Of a stretch of 64,000 bases of DNA, positions 36,401 to 49,766 are shown piece after piece (positions within the stretch are counted from its first letter, which is position 1; each line of letters starts with the position of its first letter). Source of the DNA: Rhea pennata. Its lineage: Eukaryota; Chordata; Aves; Rheiformes; Rheidae. The position numbers were made by a program, and so were the translations under genes. The DNA is taken from positions 6,560,458 through 6,624,457 of the forward strand of contig NC_084672.1 of the NCBI RefSeq assembly GCF_028389875.1, written 5' to 3'. The notes beneath the pieces were generated by a model. The model did not search any database and had not been told where the DNA came from. It saw nothing but the letters and a program-made list of their open reading frames with translations.

Positions 36401-39400
36401 GGTTTATTTTATTTTGATCTTTCTAAGGCAAATAACTTGGCTTATTAACTGCAACAATAGTGCTCCCAGTATCTTCCACGGAGTTAGTTACGCTGCAGCT
36501 GTCAGAGGTCCCTACATGGGGAAAGAGGTCCTTGGGAGAGCAGCTTGCATATTAGTGAGGAGCTTGCAAGGGGTTATCTTCTGATCCCTACGAGGAAAGG
36601 GAGGACGGAGCGGCCACCAGCAAGCACCAGCTCTTCGCGTGGACCGAGATGAGGAAATGAGAGCTGGGCCCCATTCCCAGCTCTCTCCTTGTTGCAGCTC
36701 TCTATCACTACTTCCCCTGAAAAACAGGAATTAGCAACATGGCTGTGTGAAGGTGCAGTCGAAGAGCAAAGGATCACTGGGACAAAGAAGACAACCAGCA
36801 CATTTTAAAGAATAGCAAGAAAATTCAAACACTGTTTTCCTGTGAAGAATACAATAGAACATCTGATCCAACCCTTCCCCTGTCCAAAATCTCTTAAAGA
36901 GTTTCACTGAAAGTGGTTTGAAATGCGATGGCTGCTTCAGCCTTCTCCGCTTTCTCTCTGAAATGTACCTGCTTCACATGAGATTCAGCTTTTAAGCCAC
37001 ATTCTTGTAGCAAAATGCCAACACAATTTTCTGTGTACCTGATTTTTAAAAAACAGAAAATACCACAAGGTCTTCTGAGGCCTTGCCACAGGGTAGTTGT
37101 TATACATGTATCATATTTGAAGGCCCTGTCAGTCTAGATGATGTTGAAGGGATGTAGGGTTTTCATGTACTCACCACGTCCTCCATACTGCAGCAGCAAT
37201 ATTTTGTTACTGAACTTTTTCCTCCTAGTAATTTCCCTCCTTCCCTTTTAGTCCTTCTTTTTTTTTTTTTTTTTTTTTTTTTTTGTGTGTGGGGGTTTGG
37301 TTGTTTCTTTTTTTTTTTGTTTGACTAAATCCTTCCCACTCTAACACTGGTTTTTCACGCCGGCCCCTTCTTATTCTCTCCTTTTTCTTCATCCCCTAGA
37401 GCAAAGACCCCAGCAGATGCCTCAGCCTTGTAAGGACAACGGGGGCTCTCTGGTGCCCAGAGCAACATGAGGAACAAGCCTCAGCAATCCAGTGAGGATA
37501 CCTTGCCCCACATTTTCAGCCATTTTACCTCGAGGCTGAGATAAAAGACATCACCCTAAACATGTCAGAATGCCATTTTGAGATAAGAAAAGTCTTCAGC
37601 TGCTTGGATGTCATCATCCTTTATAAAAGACCATCTTCGTAAGACTGTTGAGCAATTTTTCATATTAAAACATCTTTTGCTTCATCCCAAGAAAATGATA
37701 CACTTTTATACAGCCCTGAGGAACTCCTTTCCATGCCCTGATGCAAAGAGATGCTCACTGGGAGGCCATTGGGCTGACTGACCTCTTGGGTCACACGGTA
37801 TTTTGGCACACAGCACCCTCTGATTGCAGGAGCAGTTGATGACCTGGATGCTCCTGGGGTCTGGGCCTTGCTCGTTGAGCTTCTCAAACACCTCCTGTCA
37901 ACTCTCTGCTGCTTTCCAACTGAGGGCTCCAGCACAAGGAAGCTAATTACTTCCTTACAGAGTAATAAGAATATTGGGTAACTTATCTACTTATATTTTT
38001 CTGTCAGAAACTTATAAAGAATCCTAAGAAAAGTAGACCATCAGATCACTCAAGGGGGGAAATAAAGAAAGATAGTTTCAACAGAGACTCATAGCATGTT
38101 TATCCACTTTTAAGTAATAGCACTTGACTGTCTGCAACATGTAGTTTAAAGCCTGTTTGATTTCATTCTATAGATATATATTGTAGTTACTGCATGCAGA
38201 TGAGAAGCAATAGAGTACTTACCCCAGATTAAAACAATGTACCTCAAAGGTATATAATACAAAATAACTGTTGCTGCTGCCAGGACTAAGCAGGCCAGGA
38301 CAGAGAGGAAAGGCACCGTCCAGTTGAATGTGCTGCAAAGAATATAAATAATTCTCCTCAATGTTACTGCTCTTGAATATTGCCCTGTACTCTGTTACTC
38401 AATAATAATTTAATGACCTCTTCGCTGTGCTCGGCGCATTTGAATACACTATAAATTGCAGACCCTTTGGGAGGCAGGTAAGTAGATTCCTGCATCTGGA
38501 TGCTATAATAGATTAAGGGAGATATCTGAGAGGCAGGTATCACGATAAGGAAAGAGAGAGGATACTCTCAGGGGAGCTCAGAGAAGTTGTTAGGCGTGTA
38601 GCCGGTTGTGGTTTTTTTTCCTCCTTATACACATCGCACTTGTCACACATCTCTGCTCACTGGTCAGCTCTCCATTATTCATGGGCAGATTATCTGATTT
38701 GGAGACACAGCCGTGCCACAGGTGCCAGCCACCCGAGCTGGCTCTGCTCGGGCCACAGCAGAGATGACATGGGATGTTTGTCAGTACACAGCTCAAATGT
38801 GGCAAGCGGCCAGACCCACCTCCGCTAGTAACTTGGGACGGAGCAGTTGTGACTGCCGCTAAACCTAAAAGAGCCATCTCTCTTCACGCCACTGGGGAGT
38901 AATAGTCCACAAATATCTCTCAATACGTTTGCCTCTATTTCTTTTTACTTTCATCAGTTACGTACTCCTTTGCATATAAGATATATCTTGATATAGCATG
39001 TTAGCAGTAGTCCAAAGCTCTGCATGCCACCAGTTTTCCCAAGGGGAGCACTCAAGAGGCTCAATCATCACAGACATTCAGATATTTGTAGCATTGTAGA
39101 CAATAACGAACACAAAACAAGACTTCCTTTCATCCACTGCCCATCTGTAAGCCTATGGTGGACATAAGATGAGCAGCTGTTGCTAATGCATCTTTGAAGT
39201 CACTTTGTCCTTCTGTGCCCTAGTCCTGTAAGCTCTCTCTTCAGTACCCTCAAAACACTGAGGCACCCAAGTTGCATGAACACCCGTGAGTTTGTAAGTG
39301 GGTTTACAGGTCTGGGCATCTCTGCTTCACACAGTCTGCCTGCTAACTTAATCACATCTCAGGGAAGGGGAGTAGGAAGAAAAAAGGATGAATGTGGAGT

Positions 39401-42400
39401 ACTCATCAAGCTATAAAATAAGCGGAACCTCCCTTGACAGATAAAATTAATAGGAGGGAGAAAGAACTACTTCTAAGCTTCAATAGATGCATTAAATATT
39501 AAGTAAAGATAGGTGGGAGAGGACTCATCATTATCAATCAGCATAGCTTAAATTAAAAAAACAGCAAAACAGCTCAGTACAGTTAAGCTATTAAAACTCC
39601 CTACGATTGCATAACTAGAGTGACAGACGGAAACTGTAGCACAATTCAGTCTGTCACTTAGAAAAAAACTTTGGTGGCAATTTTTTTAATGGTACATTAC
39701 TGTTGAGTTACAATGGAATTCTTCCCAAATTACATCGAACATCCACATTAATATCCAATGTGTTCTTTAAGATCATTGTTACCACAATGAATACAGGAAT
39801 TAACAGTGCTTAAGCCCTCCGAGTCTTCCTGCCACGCAGCTGGACAGAACAGTGCCCTGTTCATAGCTGGGAATACATCTCTTGGCCACTTCCACTCCAG
39901 CTGGGGTGTGCGGAGTGGAACCACAACACATGGGCTTGCTGTATTTTTAGCTTGAACCCAGCTCCTTATTAAAGTGTGGCTCAATCACAAACCATCACTT
40001 TGTGTTCAAAATAGAAAACAATGAGGGTCAATTAAGCTGCAATAAAGACTAGATTCTAAAAGTTGGTGCGTGTCTGTGGACAGGGACTTTTTTTAGGCTC
40101 TTCACCTCCCTTCTTCCTAGGGCCAGGAATACCCCATGTGCCTCCCAAGGCGACAAGACTCAGAGAACCTCCTTCGGGCTTCCTCACGGCATCAGCAGGA
40201 AGCAGACAGCTCAAACCGATAGAGAAGTGCATCAATGTACTGGAGTGAGAAACAAGTGACTGATAACCCCTGCAACCAGGCAAGAGCAAGAGGGCATGAG
40301 AAAGGCAACACCAACCATCATTTCTTCCCTACTTTCTACAGAGAAAGCACAAAGAGAAGTCTAATATTTTGCTGCCCATGTCTCCCAGCAATAACTTTAC
40401 TGGCGTCATGGCTCCCTAACTGCAGCACTCAGATGAGATCAGGGATTGGGATAAATGGTTGAATATGAGAGCTAAAACCAGTAAAGCATCTGGTTGCTTC
40501 CCTTCTCTCTGCTCTGGAAATGCTTAGGAAGAAGAAACAGCACTATGACTGGTCAAGTCTCTCCTGCTACCCCTTGCAGTTATTTTTGGATCAAGAAATT
40601 TACCCCACCATAATCATCCTGGCTCTTCTCTCATGCGTATCATGGCCAAGGAAGGAAAACTGATCACTTACTTTTTAATCCTCTCTCCAAACGACGCTAT
40701 TTCTTCTAGGATGCTTTGAACAGCTATGATGATCTCTTGGACCATGTGGATTCTTTCAATTAAACCTTTTTTCTCAGATTCCTAATAAAAATGGAAATGA
40801 AAACGTTTTATGTATTCAGTATTTCCTAATATGTTCACAGCTACATGAAGAAGGTAACATTCTGCTAGTACCACTGATGCAATCTTAAATGTGTAGTATG
40901 CACTGGTGCATACTTGTACACCAACTTTATCACTAACAAAAGCAAGAACATGCACAATAGCTTTATTATATCCAATAAACATTAATGCCCATAGCATCTT
41001 TTTATTTTTTCTCTTTCTTCCAGTACATGAGCAGAAGTTTCTATATTTTCCAGCAAAAATCATGGGCAGCAGTATCTCAAACCAGCGGAGAGCCCATGTG
41101 CGTGTCCAACCAGAACAGCTGGGGGCACTCTGGAGTGATGATCTGCAGGGGAGCGCGGAGTGGCCAGTGCTTCCCAAGAACAAGAAGGGACTTATGCAGA
41201 ACTTCCAAATATCATTTTTCTGAGCCTTGCAGGCACCCAGCAGTGAGATTGTTTTCTGTACGTAAATTAGCAGCCGGTTACTGAATGCAACATTAAGTAT
41301 TGGCTGATGATTAATACTTTTTCTTCTGGACTATTTTCCCTCAAGAAATGTTAACCTCAGTATTACAGGATATCTAGAGTGTCCTTCAAGATTGGCAGAA
41401 GACCCAACAAGCTATTTTTTATTATACCAGACATTGGAATGAACAAGCAGTTTGAGTGTACTAGAGATCCCAAATTCTGAAGTCATCTTTTTTCCTCACT
41501 TTTTTTTTTCCACATAGCATTGTTAGTCAAGTCAAACAATCCTCTCTAAGCAATGCTTTCCACTCCGATGACAACCTCACTGTGCACAACACCAAAAGCA
41601 GACTAATCCAGACTACCCTGCCTTAGTCATGGGCTAAGGCCATGCCTGTGAGACTAACTGTATATAACATAACTTTGAGTCCGAGCACAGTCAAGTGTCC
41701 TCCCTCCTGCTCTCCTGTGCTGTTCTTGGGCTGTTTTGCAGGTGTCTGTACCACACAGAGTGGCCTGTAACTACAAATTTGTTTCACATGTATTTCCATG
41801 CAAAGCCAATCACTGAAAAAGGTCAGTAATTTGAGTTAAAGGGAACACTACAGTTTGCCAACAAACAGCATATCCTCGAAAAATTTAAGCTGCTGCCAAA
41901 CTAGAAACTTTAGTTTTGAATTTACTATGCAGAGATCTATTCTTTTACTAAAAGGAAAAAAAAAGGGAAAAAATGTCATTTTTCTTTTACAGAAGCCATC
42001 TTATAACTTCATTTCTTACTGCTTATTTTAGACAGCAACATTACAGGACATTACTACACATGTGCAGACATAAAAAGGATGCACAGAATGAATTAAAAAT
42101 CAAAATGACTTAAATCAGCCTTGGAAATCAGTATACAATTACCAGCATTCAGCATTTCTTTGCCAGCAATCTAACACACATACAGGCATGCAAATTGGTG
42201 TGGTTGCAGATATTCTAGCACAAAATCAGCAAAACATTCACTTCTCGCAAAACACAGTGCCCAGGACACTGATTTTACACCACATTTAGACTATCTGAAA
42301 CCAGCCCAATTTAGGAAAAAAAGAGATTTTTAAGTTGTGTTTTAACCAGTCGGTGCCCAGACAGGGGAGATGCTGGCACAACTCAAGTCACTTCCACGTT

Positions 42401-45400
42401 CTCCATCATTTCTCACTGGTCGGGGCAAGGAAGAGGACAGGGTAGGTGGAAGCAAGCAAGGGCCAGATGCACTCGTATCAGCGCCGGCTGTAATTCTGCC
42501 CTCTACGCTACGAACTCACCTCCCTTTGCTGCGCAAGAGAGGGGCAGAGGCTGCTTGCGCTGGATCTGCGCTAAATAAGCGCAGGCTCATTGCTACAGCC
42601 GTTTGGCACTACGGCACCGCGAGAGGGTCTGCTTGCACCCGAAACTGCATCGCGTTGCGTCTCGGCGTGCCGAAACACCGTACCACCCGCCGCTGGGTGC
42701 GGGGAGCCAGACAGTACACCGCAGCCCTGCTAACCCTCAAAAGCAAAGGTGTGCTGCCCGCTTCCCGTCACAGAAGTCCTCGAGTTTAAAACGCTAGCCA
42801 AAACCACCGCAGAGTTATCAAGCTCCAGACATCTGAATATTTGCCTTTAGGTTGCAAGCGAGTGCAGAATGAATAGAAGCGGGGTTTTAAATAATCACAC
42901 TTTTGGGTGTGAAAATGAGTATTTTTACATTAATAAAACCACCAACAAAAATGTAACCCTTGGGGTGTGAAACGACCCCAGAACAAAATAAATAAATAAA
43001 TAGTCAGTTTATGTGAAAATAGCACCAAAAAGTCATTTTCACACAACTTCAGTTATAACCTTGCTAGGCTCAAATGTAAATGACTCATTAGGATTACTTT
43101 TAACTCTTCACTCACTAGAACGGTACAACGTTCCCTTAGTCATAACCTGGCTTTAATGCACCAAACTTGCAAGCCAAACTTTGGGAACAGTTCACAGAAA
43201 GCCAGCCAAGAGGAATTTCATTTTGTCCGGATTCAGAGGGAAGGGGTAAAGAAAACATTCTAGATCAAGCGATGTTCCAGGGCAAGCCTACTCTTGCCTC
43301 CCAGAGCTGCAAGGAAGATCATCCGACAACTCTATCTGCTGCATGCTGACTTCATTTACACGTCTTTGACTGAGCTCCTGAATGTGGCGATAATGCAGTT
43401 TAAGAAATACAACGTAACTTCTGCTGCAGCAACCAGCAGCCTAAGAAAAATATAACAAAACAGAAACCCCTACTGTCTTTGGACCACCGTTTTTTGATGT
43501 TTTTTTTTAACCTAGCACACACTAAAAACATTGGCATTTTTCATTCATAATACAAAATACACCCAGCAAGGCAAAAGGTAGAGACGGTGATGAGAGAGCC
43601 TTGTAAAAGATATACAGGATTAGAAAGCAGAACGGACTGGCTACTGCTCTCATACTACACATTTCAGTATTTGTGCAGAAACATTTGAAAATGCTGGAAA
43701 TTTATCAACATCTTTTCCTTGTTGTTATTGTTTTGCTCTGGAAACCTACAGCCTAAACACACATACAGTATGATTAGGTCACTGGTCGAGAGAGACAGCA
43801 GCAGACAAATGAAGTATGACAAACGTGTGATTTGCTAAACTATTTAAGATTTTGGAGCGCTGCGTATGCTTTCTGAAGCCAGCAGCTCACTAAATGCTGT
43901 TGGGAGCAGTACAAGAGATCACGCGCCCATCAGGAAGACAGTCACTGCTCCATATTGATTAACAAATGGGCAACTGTCACACAGAAAGCTATATTTGAGC
44001 AGTGCCATGTCTGCGGAAGATGCAAAAATAATCCCAAGAATGTCTTCCACTCTACACACTTCCCCACTTGTGCAAGGTCCCACAACCTGAATAATATGCT
44101 CCATCCGCTTCGATGTCATTTGTTTCTGACTTATTTTGGACTGATCTGTCTGAACATATTATGCAACGGCTGCCTTAAAACAAAACGTGGGTACCCATGG
44201 TTCAAAATCACAGCGGAGAAGCTTTTGCTTGAATTAAAAATAAAATACCCTACTTGTTTCTGGCATAGCTTTCTAAAGCCAGTTGTGAAACTGCCATTCC
44301 TTCAAGGCCTCTTTCTTCTTCATTTCTTGGCTGATTACAGCCCTGTGGGTGGACCAAAACTAGTCCTCAGCCTCTGGGAAAGAATTAACTCCATCAAAAT
44401 GAATTTACAACTGAGAATTAATTATATAACCAGTATGCTACTTCAAATCGTCCCTGCATATCTCAATTTAAGAAACCTTCATTTTTGCATTAATTGCCTG
44501 ACCAAAAACACAAAAGGGGTCTTACAAAAGATTAACTATGTCAGGGAGGGGGGGAAAAAAACACCATCAAATTCAGAAATTAAGCCTTTTGTGTACAGCT
44601 AATGCACACTCACTTGAACTTGTAAACGAAGGCACCAAAACTGTGTCCTACTGAACGAAGGCTACGTTCAGATTTTTCTTTCTGTGAAATCTGTATCGGT
44701 TAATAAATGGGACAAGTAAATGCTGTCAAAGAGTAACTATCTTTCTGTGATCTTCCCTTCCCTACAGAGCCACGTTGGGTTCAGTCAGGGACAGCTGCAA
44801 AAGAAACTCTTGCACAACTGCAAAATTGATGCACTTCCAATGGCAAAGACTTTGAAACTGTGCGAAATACGGGGGCAGGCTGCGAGGGGACTTCCCCAGC
44901 ATCAGCATGGAAATCCACGCCAGGGCTAGCTACAGCTCTGGATGCACCCAAAACTGCACGCCACACTCGAAATTCAAGGACCATTTTTAATGTGGTTCTC
45001 TAAACGTGCTTCTGGTGGAAACTGCAACTATTGTACGCACACAACTAAAATTTTCAAGCTTGAAGTCCCTACCACGTTCTAAGTGCCATACCGCTTGGAT
45101 TTCATATAAATCATTCTCACAAAAACAAGTCTTGCATGCAACTTTCATACAAGTGGTATTCATCAGCAGATTTTTGGCATGCCAAGGGAAACTCTCTATA
45201 TAAAGCTGAGGAACACTTAGGGGCAAGGATTAAGGAAAAAGGAGAGGAGAAAAAAAATAAATAGAGATTAACACAAAAGGAGGAAGAAAGCAGACAGCTA
45301 CATCAGGAATGAAAATCTTGACTATTTTCAGGAATAAAAAAGTCTGCCTAGCCCTGCTCAGGTTTAATTTTCAGAATTAGTTTTGTTTTTGTTTTTAAAA

Positions 45401-48400
45401 ATATATACAAAGCAGCTAGCCTATTATGGCACTACTGCCACAAGCAAGAGAGGGGGATGTTTTTATCAGGATTTGTCCCATGCACCAGATACGAATTCCC
45501 CTGTGCATTAGCATCAAGATTGGAAAAAAGGAGCAAAAGAGGAAAAAAGCTCAGGGTATGCATACCTTTCTGTCCCACTATTAAAAAAAAAAAAAAATGC
45601 TGTGGTCACTTAAAAAAAAACCCAAAATAAACAAAAATAGATTTCACCGAAGTTGATCTCACTTGCTGCGGGCACGTGCTCTCCTAGAGCACTGGACTCC
45701 AAAGTTACCGCTGTCGGGCCAAGCCTTTGCCAAGTAGGTCTTCCGAAGGCCTAAATACTGGCGACTAAGCGCTTCCAAAACCCAGACTCGACGGGGCATA
45801 AACAGCAGTTCACCGGCCTCTACAGTTTGCAGGGAACTGCCTGCTAGCAGCTCCCACCTAGCAGCAGAGCGAAGCTCTTGTGGGAGGTGGTAGCCGGGGA
45901 GCGGCAGACCGGTCTTCGGGTAGCTAAAACGAATCGCACGCGGAGCTCGGAAAAGAGCCACCGCAGCAGCCACGCCGAACCGAACGCGCCGCCCGGCGGG
46001 AGCCAACGCGGCCCCGGCCATCGGCGGCGGCGCCGCCGCGTCCCGCGCCGCCCGGCTGCGCGCCCGGGGCAGGCTCCGCAGGAAGGGTACGTGCACGGGA
46101 CGCCTGCCAAAGCCTGCGCGCCCGCCTCGCGCCGGCCGGAAACCGCGCCTCGCTGGACGGTTTTGTTTATTAACACCACGTTGCAAACGTGCCTGCTTAG
46201 CTGTGGAAATTTAGCGAATCTGAGTGTACTTGAAATAATTACCAAAGAGAGGAAATGCAACACATACAGGTCAATTTATGCTCTCAGTTAAAAAGGTGTG
46301 AAATTTGGAGTAATTCCACCAGAACCAATAGAATTACTTCAGACTGATATGAAGGAGAGCACAACCGGCCTTAAAAGGACACATTTTAAAAGCAGGGCAT
46401 ATAATCCTACAGCAAAGGCTGAGAGACCACTGTCAAAAAAGGCAGATGACTACCCCATGCCTTGTTAAATCTAGCTTTGCTATTGAATCATTATGGGAAA
46501 AACAGCCCCACGCTTTTTGCCTACATTGGGCAAATTTCATCTGGTGCAGAGGACCAGCAAAGTCTATACTCAAGTCCTTAAGTCCCACCTAAACATCAGA
46601 TCTAAGCAGAGAGGTTTAGCTCGTAACTCCGTTGCTTTCCTTCCGGAAAGGCGTGAGATGCAGAGGGTTTGACAGACTTTTTCTGTACTCGCTCATATTT
46701 GCACAGAAATGGAGAGAAACCGGAAGTCTTGTGATATTGCTACAAGTTTTAAAGTAATACTGGTGTTAGCACCAGAACGAAATACTATTCAGGTGAGGAG
46801 TATGTATGTAAGAAGAAAGAAGCCTGAATGAAGACTAAGAAGTCATCGGTCATCTTTTATTTAAAAGATGGAAGTCAGAAAGGAAACAACTTTGAGAAAA
46901 ATAAGTGCTTTCTCCTGGAAACATACATGACACCTAAGAACAAGCACACGGCGATCAGACAAACTACCGGATCATCATCCACGATCTAGGTAATGATCTT
47001 TAGCAGTTCTGGGTACAGGATAGACCTATTCACGCATCTGCCAAATTCAAAAGAAATTTTAACATTTTAAGAATTTTCAAGGGACAAGAACTCCTGAGCT
47101 TTATGCGCTTGGTCCCCCGGCCTGCTTGGCTGGCTGCTGTTGCAGTGGTGGCTTACTTAGCTCCAGGGCAAGAGAAAGATCTCCAGGCTGGTACAGAGCT
47201 TCAGAGTTCAATACAGGAAAAGTGCCAGACAACAGTCCCTAAGGATACTTAAGAAGTCCTCTGCAAGTCCCCCTCCTTATAACTCATCTCCCATCATTCC
47301 TAAACATCCAGGTGCTTTCATTGCTGTTGCACCACCTTCTAGGACAAGCATTGTGCCAAGTTAAGGATGCGTACGATGGCATTTCTACACAGTGCAGCAC
47401 TGCAAATAAACAACAACAGACCCCTTCTCTTCCAGCTTCTGGTACACAAGAGGCTTCCAAAGGAAGAGCAAGCATGGCTTTCCTTAACCAGAAGCTGATT
47501 AGGCTAACAAGAAGCTTGGGAATAACTTACAGAAGCCATAATTGTGTCCTAAGTGGTATTTGGAAACTGATATTACTTCAGTCCGGATGGTTGCAAGATC
47601 AGATGACTTACATTAACTTAGATATGCCCCCTTCCCTCCAGCTCTGCACTGAGCATAGCTCAGGCCAGTAGCAGAATTTGCCCCTTAACCATCTCTGTTA
47701 ACTACAAAGAACACTAACATATTCATAGTCTATACATTAACTCAGCAGGAAGCAATAAGAAAGGAGCCACAAAGGGAGGTCACTTAAGAGCATCAATTTA
47801 AGGTGCCCATGCCAACATAAAAATGCACCCTGTTTTTTTATGTCATGATCTTGCCCACAATTTTGTTTCTCAGATGTGGAGAAGGTGGGTGCTCCTTGTT
47901 AGTCTGAACATACCCTGTATACCATATTTTCCAAGCCTTTACCATCATTTCTCTTCAGCAATCTTCACAGGAGATGTTGAAATAGTCTATTGCAATTGTT
48001 GAAGAGAAAAGCAGAAAAAATGCTTTTTTTCTAATGAAATTATTTATACTTTCAAGGAAAAAAAAAACAATGAGATGATATTGTCTTGAATGACCTTTCC
48101 TAAGTATGAGGATATAGCATCTTACACAATAGACTCTTGGTTCGTGTTTCAATTACTGACCTTTACTGTGGAGAAAATTAATGCAATTTTCATCATAATC
48201 CACCCATACAAATAAGATCCATACGGAAGGTTCCCACACGCTGAATCTAACACAAATGAAAAACGTCAGCTGTTTGCTACTGGATGAATTTGACTTTAAT
48301 TTGTTCGGCTGGAATCTTTTCGAACTGTACTCATAAGGCTTGGCGTATTTTTGGTACCTACTTTTGACAGAGAATTTCTTACCTCAGAAACATTGCATTT

Positions 48401-49724
48401 TTCTTCTTTGGAGACTCCTTCCCCCACTTTGTTTTCCCCAAGCATGAGATACTCAAAATTTCTTGGAAGTTGTCAAAAACTTGGCTTAAAGACACGGTGT
48501 CATTTGATCCTACTCTATTATATCCCACTGGCCAAGCAGGGCTACCTTGGCTCACCACTTGGTGGAAGATGTCCAAGAGAACAGGAACTGGTGTTGATTT
48601 TGTTTTGTCTCTGATTTTATTTTGAATCAATTTCCAGACCTGGTAACAGTAGTAACTTAGTTTTGTCTGTTTCGGAGAAAATGTTAACTCTAATCCAGGC
48701 AATTTAGGATCATGAGAAGACTGCAAGAATCTTTCTAGCGGACTGTTACGACACATTCATTCATGAGGTACCTGTCTGCTTGAAGTTCTACAGTTTTTGT
48801 CAAAAAATAACAAAACACCCCAAAGTTAATTAGATAGAAATAGACAACAATCAGACAAAGCACGTACATTTTGACTTGCATGTAACTTGTCCATACCTTT
48901 CCACTGGCGGACAAAAGATGTTTCAGTGAAGTAATTTTAAAGCAATCCTTATTCAGACAGCCTGACAGAGCCCCGAGCTGACACAGCACAGCCTGTGCTC
49001 TACATCCAAGATGGCAAGAATCCGAGGAGGCGTTTCTCCCTCCTCTGCGCAGCTTGCGCCAGCGAGACCCGGCACCCTTATCTTCTGCAGTCCTCTACGC
49101 TATTCTTTGGGCAGGAGACAGGGAGAAAGAAGGGGAAAGAAAGCGGGAGTTGGCAATTAAACCCTGTCATTTAAGACAGATCGTTTAGGTGGAAGGGAGT
49201 TAATCTGCTCTTGGGCTTTTGAACTAAGTGTCTGTGTATTTATAATTTGTAAACAGTTCATCTCTTGGAGGGTGTGTTACAATTCCCAGAAGCATGGTCT
49301 GTTATGTCTAATGTGTAGCAGAACCCAGAAAAGCTATGTGTGCGAGTATTTTGATATAACATGATGATAGGAAACAGAAACAGTGACCTCCTATACCACA
49401 GCCCAACTAGCAGATTTCAACTTTAGGAGTTCTTGTATGGGGGGGGGGGAATATACAGACTTCTTCTTAAAGTATAGTTGTCTGTTTAAATGATGTTGAC
49501 ATTGCAATGAGATAATGTCATAAAATTACATTTTTCTTATACTTCCTAGAGCGCTTTGGCCACCCTCAGACTTGGAAAATCACTCTGAATAACCTAAAGC
49601 ACTTAAAGAGACAGTCTTTCCTCAGGGCGTGTACACAGTCCATCACCAGTGCTAAAGGGATGTACCCAAGACAGCATGCAGATATGAAGGCAATGGTGCA
49701 CAGGACACATGGTAGTAGTTGGCA

Positions 49725-49766
<42 letters not shown>

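Noticed and set aside
43955-44602. Plus-strand open frame of 215 codons in the large intron
   Set aside because: It is the longest frame in the window, but it shows no domain, no repeat-like or family motif and ordinary AT-rich composition, and lies antisense in an intron. A chance frame is most likely.
45659-46186. Minus-strand frame of 175 codons over the CpG island as a protein
   Set aside because: Arg/Ala/Gly-rich composition is what a CpG island gives in any frame, and the plus strand has an open frame there too. Kept only as a possible first exon.
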